From: an archaeon
GTDB taxonomy: Archaea; Altiarchaeota; Altiarchaeia; IMC4; QMZM01
DNA: 9,778 nucleotides
Assembly: GCA_029933895.1 (NCBI GenBank)
Contig: JAOZNG010000037.1
Coordinates: 1-9,778 of the forward strand
Direction of reading: 5' to 3'
Below the pieces are notes generated by a model. The model was not told the DNA's origin, did not search any database, and saw only the letters and a list, made by a program, of their open reading frames with translations. This document shows positions 1-4,786 of this stretch, in pieces. The translations under genes were made by a program, and so were the position numbers. Position 1 is the first letter of the stretch. Each line of letters starts with the position of its first letter.

Positions 1-696
1 GTTCACATGCACATAGGTTCACAGATAACCGACAAGAAACCATTCATCGAGGCCTTGGATAAACTCATGGCCTTCGTGAAGAAACTCAGGGAGGAACTGG
101 ATTTAGAGCTGGATTTCATTGACGTAGGCGGAGGCCTGGGAATAAACTACAACAGCAGTGATGTTTTATCGATAGACGAGCTGGCTGAGTCACTCATCCA
201 GATACTGGATAAATGGAGTAAGAGAACAGGATATGAGCCGGAGCTTTGGCTGGAGCCGGGCAGATATGTGGTGGGAAACGCAGGCGTTCTTTTATGTGAG
301 GCGCAGAGCGTGAAGGAGACACCCTACAGGAGGTTCATAAACGTGGACTGCGGCTTCAGCACCCTGCTTAGGCCTGCCTTCTACAACAGCTTCCACAGGA
401 TAGAGAACATCTCAGGCGGAAACAGGGGAGGGAACAAAACATATGACGTAGTCGGTAACATATGCGAGTCAGGTGACGTACTAGGCAGAGAAAGAAAACT
501 ACCTGAAACAAAGGCAGGTGATATTTTAGCCATATATGATACGGGAGCGTATGGTTTTTCTATGAGCAGCCAATACAACAGCAGACCAAGACCCCCTGAG
601 GTCCTCCTATGGGGTGGCTCAGCTGAGCTGATAAGGGCGAGGGAGGAAATCAAAGACTTATTCAGAAACCAGAGGATACCAGATGACCTGATCTAA
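1..696 (+). CDS. lysA: Diaminopimelate decarboxylase, C-terminal part (5'-truncated by window edge)
   Basis: PLP-dependent fold-III decarboxylase converting meso-diaminopimelate to L-lysine, the last step of the DAP lysine pathway; cytosolic. The frame is open from base 1 (VHMHIGSQ...), so the first in-frame ATG at base 7 is internal, not the start. Seen: the HMHIGSQ strand motif, the Gly-rich DVGGGLGINY (PLP phosphate binding), LEPGRYVV, the CESGD active-site motif contributed across the dimer, and the C-terminal GAYGFSMSSQYNSRPRPPEV signature that separates LysA from ornithine/arginine decarboxylases. About 230 residues are present. The family is usually about 420 residues, so roughly the first 190, including the PLP lysine, lie upstream. 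The stop at 694-696 overlaps the stop of the convergent receiver gene. The assignment is very secure; only the missing N-terminus cannot be checked. Confidence 0.96.
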   Translation, partial: VHMHIGSQITDKKPFIEALDKLMAFVKKLREELDLELDFIDVGGGLGINYNSSDVLSIDELAESLIQILDKWSKRTGYEPELWLEPGRYVVGNAGVLLCEAQSVKETPYRRFINVDCGFSTLLRPAFYNSFHRIENISGGNRGGNKTYDVVGNICESGDVLGRERKLPETKAGDILAIYDTGAYGFSMSSQYNSRPRPPEVLLWGGSAELIRAREEIKDLFRNQRIPDDLI

Positions 697-1073
697 CCAT
701 CCAGATGCTTCAGGGTGTACATTATATGCTCCAGTTTATCCTCAGTCAAGGGTTTGGTTAAATAACCGGATGCGCCTAACTCCAGGCAATCCTTCATGTC
801 TTCCTCCCTGCTTAACACACTCATCACGAAAACCCTGGCTTCAGGATCCAGCTCCAATATCTCCCTCAGGAACTCTTTACCGGATTTTCCCGGGAGGATT
901 ACGTCAAGCAAGACAAAGTAGGGCTTCTCTCTCTTATATTTATCGAGAGCATCCTCTACGCTCGAGGACTCAATAAACTCCCTGAACCCCTTCTTTTTTA
1001 GAAGAGATATCACCTTAATGCGACTGAATCTCTGGTCGTCGAGGATTAAAACCTTTTTCCCCATATTATCCAT
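693..1073 (-). CDS. Stand-alone CheY-like response regulator receiver protein
   Basis: Single receiver (REC) domain with no output domain, probably a phospho-relay or protein-interaction switch driven by a histidine kinase outside the window. Counting from the ATG at 1064 (MGKKVLILDD), all expected residues are visible: acidic pair D9-D10, phospho-acceptor D54 in FVLLDVILPGKSG, S82 (MSVLS), and K104 in YLTKPL. It ends right after helix 5 (about 123-126 residues), the usual CheY length. Starts are possible at 1106, 1073 or 1064. I used 1073, which has a weak GGTG four bases upstream. A TATA-like box at 1087-1094 lies about 26 bases before 1064, so a leaderless start there is equally plausible, and the 1106 start would precede the promoter. 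The gene is convergent with lysA, overlapping by 4 bases. Its partner kinase and target are unknown. Confidence 0.9.
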   Translation of the reverse strand: MDNMGKKVLILDDQRFSRIKVISLLKKKGFREFIESSSVEDALDKYKREKPYFVLLDVILPGKSGKEFLREILELDPEARVFVMSVLSREEDMKDCLELGASGYLTKPLTEDKLEHIMYTLKHLDG

Positions 1074-1086
1074 TAAACACCATCCA

Positions 1087-1094
1087 CTATAAAG
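1087..1094 (-). promoter_or_regulatory. Putative TATA box of the receiver gene
   Basis: On the minus strand this reads CTTTATAG, centred about 26 bases upstream of the ATG at 1064 and 17 bases upstream of the ATG at 1073. The first distance is the usual archaeal TATA-to-start-site spacing, implying a leaderless or nearly leaderless mRNA. Assigned by pattern and spacing only. Confidence 0.45.
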
Positions 1095-1106
1095 CCACAA
1101 ACCCAT

Positions 1107-1127
1107 TCAGTGCTCATAAGCCTCATC
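1107..1127. repeat. 21-bp direct repeat, copy 1
   Basis: Exact 21-bp match to 1264-1284 (core GCTCATAAGCC), same orientation, 157 bp apart. This copy lies just upstream of the receiver gene's TATA box (13-20 bp from it). Its last bases also form the left arm of the hairpin at 1121-1144. It could be an operator, a target of the guide-like copy 2, or a relic of an insertion or duplication. Confidence 0.85.
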
Positions 1128-1144
1128 CCGACCTTTGGATGAGG
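1121..1144. repeat. Inverted repeat CCTCATCC-N8-GGATGAGG with a competing stem
   Basis: Perfect 8-bp arms at 1121-1128 and 1137-1144 with an 8-base loop. A second, mutually exclusive 6-bp stem can form between CGACCT (1129-1134) and AGGTCG (1142-1147). It sits in a gene-free region upstream of the receiver gene and past the 3' end of the phosphohexomutase gene. It might be an operator, an element end or a weak transcription-stop hairpin; nothing in the sequence decides. Confidence 0.55.
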
Positions 1145-1231
1145 TCGACTAAATTTATTACCGAATCAAGAGATACGGGAAACCCAGGTGGAGTGAATGA
1201 ATACCCATCACATCAATTTATAGGTTACATA

Positions 1232-1262
1232 CTCCACCCTAAAGGGTGGAGTTGTTGATTTC
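1232..1262 (+). mobile_element. IS200/IS605-like right-end (omega-RNA 3' scaffold-like) motif, element 1
   Basis: A perfect 8-bp hairpin, CTCCACCC-TAAA-GGGTGGAG (1232-1251), runs into GTTGTTGATTTC (1251-1262). The same block, with a hairpin of the same core but changed outer pairs, occurs in opposite orientation at 4584-4613. Established knowledge: IS200/IS605 and TnpB-only elements carry such a subterminal hairpin at the right end. In TnpB systems this end is also the 3' scaffold of the guide RNA, and the adjoining genomic bases form the guide. No tnpA or tnpB is present, so this would be a solo end or relic. Family assignment is inference from the shape and from recurrence within the window. 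Confidence 0.5.
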
Positions 1263-1263
1263 C

Positions 1264-1284
1264 TCAGTGCTCATAAGCCTCATC
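1264..1284. repeat. 21-bp direct repeat, copy 2 (in guide position of element 1)
   Basis: Exact copy of 1107-1127. It begins two bases after the last base shared by the two right-end-like elements (1262), which is where the guide of a TnpB omega RNA would begin. Beyond it, ATTCC (1288-1292) and GGAAT (1299-1303) form a small hairpin. The rest of the stretch to 1328 holds nothing I can identify. Confidence 0.85.
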
Positions 1285-1328
1285 ATCATTCCATGAACGG
1301 AATTCAGCTAACCCTTTCTCATCACAGA

Positions 1329-2681
1329 CTAAAGTATTGGTTGAGTAGCTAAAGAAGGGAACTTAACCAGCTCCTTGGCTATTATCCCCTTAATCTCCTC
1401 AAGCCTTTCCCTGGTCTTAGCCTCGAATCTCAGGATTATAGCTGGCTCCGTGTTCGAGGCCCTCACCAGCCCCCATCCATCTCCGAACTCTACCCTGACA
1501 CCGTCTATGTCTATCACATCATATCCTTTACTGAATTTTCTCTTCATATCCTCCACTATCTCAAACTTCTCCTGCTCGCCACATCTTAACCTGATCTCGG
1601 GTGTGGAATAGTAGTGCGGCATCCCCTCAACAAGACCTGTAAGGGTTTCTCCGCTGCCAGATAATATCTCCATCAACCTGGCTGCTGCATATATCCCGTC
1701 ATCGAATCCGTAGTAGTTGTCTGCGAAAAAAAAGTGACCTGACATCTCACCAGCCAAGGGAGAATCCTCATCTCTCATCTTTTTCTTGATGAAGGAATGC
1801 CCTGTCCGGTGCATTACGGGAACACCACCTCCCTCCCTTATTTCATCAATCAAGGCCTGGCTGCACTTAACCTCAAAAATAATCCTGGAGCCGGGATGTC
1901 TATCCAAAACCTGCCTCGAGAAAAGAGCCAGTATCTGGTCGCCTCTAACAATCTTTCCGCTATCATCTACCACACCAAGTCTGTCGCAGTCGCCGTCGAA
2001 TGCAACACCAAGGTCTGCTTCCTCCTCCCTGACCTCATCTATCAAATCCCTGAGGTTCTCGTCCACTGTAGGGTCCGGGAAATGATTGGGGAACGAGCCA
2101 TCAGGCTGGCAGTAGATGCATGATACCTGGCAGCCCAGCCTCCTGAATAATCGCTCTGCTATGTCATCAACCGCCCCATTACCTCCGTCCACCACCACCT
2201 TGATCTTTTTATCCAGATTTATTCTCTCCGCTAAATATCCTAGATATGTCTCCTTCACCTCCAGTTTTTTAACGCCACCATCCCCCCTCCTGTATTCCCC
2301 TGATTCTATTATCCTCCTGAGTTCCTGGATCCCCTCCCCGTAGAGGGCATGGGTTCCCCTGCAGAGCTTGAAGCCGTTATATTCCGGTGGATTATGGGAG
2401 CCGGTGATCATTATACCCCCATCTTTGTTGAAATGGGATATGGTGAAATAAAGCAGGGGCGTGGGCACCATACCCACATCCACCACATCACATCCCCCTG
2501 AAGTTAAACCCTTAACCAGGGAATCCCTTAACTGGGTGGAGCTTTCCCTCGCGTCGAAGCCCACCACAACCTCGCCTCCATCAATATATGTAGCGTAGGC
2601 TTTCCCGATGTATTCAGCCACCTCAACGGTTAAATCCTGGTTGTAGACTCCCCTGATGTCGTATGCTCTGTAGATTGACAT
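1329..2681 (-). CDS. Phosphomannomutase/phosphoglucomutase (alpha-D-phosphohexomutase)
   Basis: Interconverts hexose-1-phosphate and hexose-6-phosphate through a phosphoserine enzyme, feeding nucleotide sugars for glycans and N-glycosylation; cytosolic. The 450 residues show the four family loops in order: phosphoserine loop TGSHNPPEYNG with catalytic S95; Mg-binding DGDCDRLG at 229-236 (D229, D231, D233); sugar-specificity loop GEMSGHFFF from 311; and phosphate-binding RASNTEP at 407-413. GEMSGH is the version found in dual-specificity PMM/PGM (AlgC/ManB-like) enzymes, whereas phosphoglucosamine mutases have a different signature, so mannose/glucose substrates are favoured. Length is typical and complete. 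The start ATG is 3 bases after the stop of the upstream membrane-protein gene, so co-transcription is likely; there is no clear Shine-Dalgarno. Substrate preference is inferred. Confidence 0.93.
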   Translation of the reverse strand: MSIYRAYDIRGVYNQDLTVEVAEYIGKAYATYIDGGEVVVGFDARESSTQLRDSLVKGLTSGGCDVVDVGMVPTPLLYFTISHFNKDGGIMITGSHNPPEYNGFKLCRGTHALYGEGIQELRRIIESGEYRRGDGGVKKLEVKETYLGYLAERINLDKKIKVVVDGGNGAVDDIAERLFRRLGCQVSCIYCQPDGSFPNHFPDPTVDENLRDLIDEVREEEADLGVAFDGDCDRLGVVDDSGKIVRGDQILALFSRQVLDRHPGSRIIFEVKCSQALIDEIREGGGVPVMHRTGHSFIKKKMRDEDSPLAGEMSGHFFFADNYYGFDDGIYAAARLMEILSGSGETLTGLVEGMPHYYSTPEIRLRCGEQEKFEIVEDMKRKFSKGYDVIDIDGVRVEFGDGWGLVRASNTEPAIILRFEAKTRERLEEIKGIIAKELVKFPSLATQPIL

Positions 2682-2684
2682 TTT

Positions 2685-2981
2685 TCAGGTGATATTAAGG
2701 TATTTATTGTACAGGAGGGTGAGGAGCCATGAAAGCAGACATCCTAGGAGGTACCATAGAAGCAGATCTGCTACCAGTGAATGCCCCAGAAAGAGGGTAT
2801 GGTCTCTTGTTATGTTATCCGGTCCACACCACTGGTATATGGGAAGCGGAAGCCCCTGATAACACCACACCTTATCCGTGAATTCAACAGACAACAGGCA
2901 TACTCCCACAATAAAAAATACCAGAACCTTGGCAGGAGTAGGCTTAATTAAGTCATCCAAGAGATCCTTTATTTCACCCAT
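2685..2981 (-). CDS. Small two-helix membrane protein of unknown function
   Basis: 98 residues, not recognised. A short charged N-terminus (MGEIKDLLDDLIKPTPAK) leads into a first hydrophobic helix at about 16-32. A 35-residue loop with W-C pairs (C40, C52), an aromatic/proline stretch (GLPLPIYQW) and a possible N-glycosylation sequon N56-I-T follows. A second helix spans about 69-91 (DLLLWYLLGCLLSWLL), with a short basic tail. Both ends are probably cytoplasmic and the Cys-containing loop external, where a disulfide is possible; this topology is inferred from the positive charges near the termini. The gene is 25 bases after the MazG-like gene and 3 bases before the phosphohexomutase gene, so it is likely in their transcript. 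A role in cell-envelope sugar metabolism is only a guess from context. Confidence 0.75.
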   Translation of the reverse strand: MGEIKDLLDDLIKPTPAKVLVFFIVGVCLLSVEFTDKVWCYQGLPLPIYQWCGPDNITRDHTLFLGHSLVADLLLWYLLGCLLSWLLTLLYNKYLNIT

Positions 2982-3006
2982 CAGATAATAATATCGCAGA
3001 CAGGAT

Positions 3007-3309
3007 TTAAGAACGATTTGTTTTCTTGTTCCTGTAGCGCTCCCACATAAGACCCCATTCCGCCTGCAGATCTATCTTGAACGTGTTAGCCAGCTTCAGG
3101 TTCAGGTAGAGGATGTCTGTCAGCTCCTCGGCCAGTTCCTTCCTGCTGAAGACTTCCTTCTTGTAGCCGTCTCTTCTAAGGACGCGTCTGGCTATCTCCC
3201 CCAGCTCCTCCGTCATATGCAATACTATATGGCTTGCCTTGTCCTCGCTCCAACCGTGTTTTTTGTCGTATTCCCTGACCTGTTGCTGCATCTCACTTAA
3301 TGATGGCAT
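3007..3309 (-). CDS. MazG-like nucleotide pyrophosphohydrolase
   Basis: Single-domain all-alpha NTP pyrophosphatase of the MazG superfamily, which hydrolyses NTPs or dNTPs to NMP plus PPi, usually to remove damaged or non-canonical nucleotides. Counting from the longest frame (ATG at 3330), the metal-binding signature is complete: E41-E42-x-x-E45 (TEELGEIARR) and E69-x-x-D72 (AEELTDILY), with the second pair on the next helix as in the family. I chose the ATG at 3309 (MPSLSEMQQQVREYD, 100 residues) because the extra seven residues (MDYIILL) are encoded by the AT-rich divergent promoter region and are not family-like. The ATG at 3291 is also possible, as it is 30 bases from the TATA-like box. 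It is divergent from truD and first of a probable three-gene - strand run. The substrate is unknown. Confidence 0.85.
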   Translation of the reverse strand: MPSLSEMQQQVREYDKKHGWSEDKASHIVLHMTEELGEIARRVLRRDGYKKEVFSRKELAEELTDILYLNLKLANTFKIDLQAEWGLMWERYRNKKTNRS

Positions 3310-3312
3310 AAG

Positions 3313-3326
3313 TAATATTATATAAT
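3313..3326. promoter_or_regulatory. AT-rich TATA-like element between mazG-like gene and truD
   Basis: The run TAATATTATATAAT is the only obvious TATA-like sequence between these divergent genes. It is too close to the truD ATG at 3329 (about 8 bases) for normal archaeal spacing. On the minus strand it lies about 12 bases from the ATG at 3309 and 30 from the ATG at 3291, so it most likely serves the minus-strand run. The truD promoter is not evident. Confidence 0.4.
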
Positions 3327-3328
3327 CC

Positions 3329-4516
3329 ATGGATAAATCACAGCTTGAGAGAGAGGTTGGCCTGGAGGTCTACAAGTCCAAGACACCGGGTCTGGGTGGG
3401 GGAATAAAGCAGCTTCCCGAAGACTTTATTGTTGAGGAGATAACTCCCCAAGGTTTGATTCTTAAGGCGGGTAAATCCCTTGGTCTGGAGCCGGGGAGAA
3501 AGGGAGAGCAGCTGCATTTAACCCTGGAGAAAAAAAACCGGAGCACCCTTGGAGCGATGAAAGAGTTGTCTAAGGCCTTGAGGGTCAGCAGGAAGCGTAT
3601 AGGTTATGCGGGCACGAAAGATAAGAGGGCGTTAACCACACAGAGGGTTTCGGTCTGGAATATCTCCGTCTCTGATTTAGGGAAAGTAAACCTGAGGGAC
3701 ATACACCTCAGAGACTATAGCTATTCGGATAAGAGAATAAATCTAGGTGACCTGGAGGGGAACAGGTTCACCATCAGGGTCAGAGGCATTGATTTATCGG
3801 TGAGGGAGATCAGAGAGAGAATAGATGAAATAGCTAATGAACTCAGGGCCGGCTTCCCTAACTTCTTCGGTATACAGCGTTTCGGCTCTAGGAGACCCAT
3901 CACCCACCTGGTTGGGAGGGAGATTGTTAAAGGCGATCTTGAGGGGGCGGTTATGGTTTACCTCACTGCTTCCTTCCCTGAGGAGAGCAACTCAGCCAGA
4001 GAGGCGAGGGAGTCCCTGAGTGTTTCCGGAGATTACAGGCGTGCTGTGAAGGAATACCCGCGTCATCTGGAGTACGAGCATTCACTCATAAACCACCTGA
4101 TCAGGAATGAAGGCGACTACGGGGGTGCTCTAAAGCAGCTGCCCTCCGGCTTAAAGAGGATGTTCGTTCATGCCTACCAGTCTTTCATATTCAACAGGGC
4201 CTTGAGTTACTATCTAAGGGAACAGATTCCTGTGGAGAGGCTTCCGTTGGTTGGCTTCAAGAGCAGGGTGGATGAGGTCACCGCCTCCATACTATATGAT
4301 GAGGGTGTGTCGGTTGATGATTTCAGGGTATCTGCTCTGTCTGAGCTTGGCTCCATGGGATCCTTAAGGGATGCTTTTGCTGTCTGCCGGGATTTTGAGG
4401 TTCTAGGCGTGTCTGGAGATGATTATTCACCTGGCAGGCGTATGGTTGAGCTGCGTTTTGTTTTATCTAAGGGGTGTTATGCTACCTCTCTTTTGAGGGA
4501 GTTCATGAAGCATTAA
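3329..4516 (+). CDS. truD: tRNA pseudouridine(13) synthase TruD
   Basis: Isomerises uridine 13 (and in archaea possibly other positions) of tRNA to pseudouridine; needs no cofactor. The 395 residues match the archaeal/eukaryal TruD/Pus7 family. The N-terminal LEVYKSKTPGLGGGIKQLPEDFIVEEI is followed by the catalytic motif GYAGTKDKRALTTQ with nucleophile D98. FPNFFGIQRFGSRRP at 176-190 and HAYQSFIFNRALSYYL at 281-296 are conserved family segments flanking the TruD-specific insertion domain. The C-terminal CYATSLLREFMKH completes the fold. Length is normal and no frameshift is seen. The start at 3329 gives the expected N-terminus. Its ATG lies in the palindrome CCATGG, which also supplies an ATG on the other strand. 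No Shine-Dalgarno is visible. Confidence 0.96.
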   Translation: MDKSQLEREVGLEVYKSKTPGLGGGIKQLPEDFIVEEITPQGLILKAGKSLGLEPGRKGEQLHLTLEKKNRSTLGAMKELSKALRVSRKRIGYAGTKDKRALTTQRVSVWNISVSDLGKVNLRDIHLRDYSYSDKRINLGDLEGNRFTIRVRGIDLSVREIRERIDEIANELRAGFPNFFGIQRFGSRRPITHLVGREIVKGDLEGAVMVYLTASFPEESNSAREARESLSVSGDYRRAVKEYPRHLEYEHSLINHLIRNEGDYGGALKQLPSGLKRMFVHAYQSFIFNRALSYYLREQIPVERLPLVGFKSRVDEVTASILYDEGVSVDDFRVSALSELGSMGSLRDAFAVCRDFEVLGVSGDDYSPGRRMVELRFVLSKGCYATSLLREFMKH

Positions 4517-4518
4517 CC

Positions 4519-4530
4519 TGATTTTTATAT
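4519..4530 (+). terminator. Possible T-run terminator after truD
   Basis: Five consecutive T within TGATTTTTATAT begin a few bases after the truD stop. Archaeal termination commonly needs only a short T-rich stretch, so this is a candidate; no hairpin precedes it. Confidence 0.35.
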
Positions 4531-4583
4531 GTTAAATCTGATATATGTGTTGCACTATCTTTAATCCAGCAACATCACATAAA

Positions 4584-4672
4584 GAAATCAACAACCACAC
4601 CCTGAAGGGTGTGATACGTGAGCAAGAGCATAGCTCTTGCTGCGTGCAGATTCAGCGAAACTGAATCCTGCA
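4584..4672 (-). mobile_element. IS200/IS605-like right end with three hairpins (omega-RNA-like scaffold), element 2
   Basis: Read on the minus strand there are three consecutive hairpins. The first is an 11-bp stem with one bulged base (4645-4672, loop TTTCG). The second is a 9-bp stem with a 3-base loop (AGCAAGAGC/GCTCTTGCT, 4621-4641), extended by a small outer ACG/CGT helix. The third is a 7-bp stem, CACACCC/GGGTGTG (4596-4613). GTTGTTGATTTC (4595 down to 4584) follows. The last hairpin plus this 12-mer match element 1 at 1232-1262, with covarying outer base pairs, which points to a conserved structured end and not to chance. TnpB-type elements are known to end this way and to make a guide RNA from this end. 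No transposase or tnpB frame is present, so it is a solo end, relic or stand-alone RNA. The guide position would be the minus-strand sequence below 4584; I found no match to it in this window. Confidence 0.55.
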
Positions 4673-4718
4673 TGAATCCATAAACACGCTAAAACGTTGA
4701 AAACAGAAGGAGGTGTAA

Positions 4719-4779
4719 ACGCAAGGTAAGGGATATCATATAATTCCTCTGCGACCTAAAGATCGCAGTATCCTTGCGT
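4719..4779. promoter_or_regulatory. Promoter/operator-like nested inverted repeats upstream of cdc48
   Basis: Outer arms ACGCAAGG (4719-4726) and CCTTGCGT (4772-4779) enclose a TATA-like CATATAATT (4737-4745) and an inner spaced palindrome CTGCGA-N8-TCGCAG (4749-4768). With usual archaeal spacing the start site would fall near 4767, inside the inner palindrome, where a bound repressor could block initiation. The outer right arm overlaps the alternative GTG start at 4778. This is operator-like by position. It could also fold as RNA if transcribed from further upstream. Confidence 0.5.
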
Positions 4780-4786
4780 GTTTGTA

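Noticed and set aside
1107..1284. CRISPR array
   Set aside because: Only two repeat units 157 bp apart, with no regular spacing and no cas genes.
1288..1303. ATTCC/GGAAT hairpin as a terminator of the phosphohexomutase gene
   Set aside because: Only 5 bp with no T-run after it on the relevant strand; too weak to call.
4600..4735. Minus-strand open frame through the hairpins, as a possible tnpB C-terminus
   Set aside because: A frame is open for about 40 codons (ending in ...HVSHPSGCGC), but it lacks TnpB zinc-finger or RuvC motifs and follows the hairpin repeats, so it is probably non-coding.
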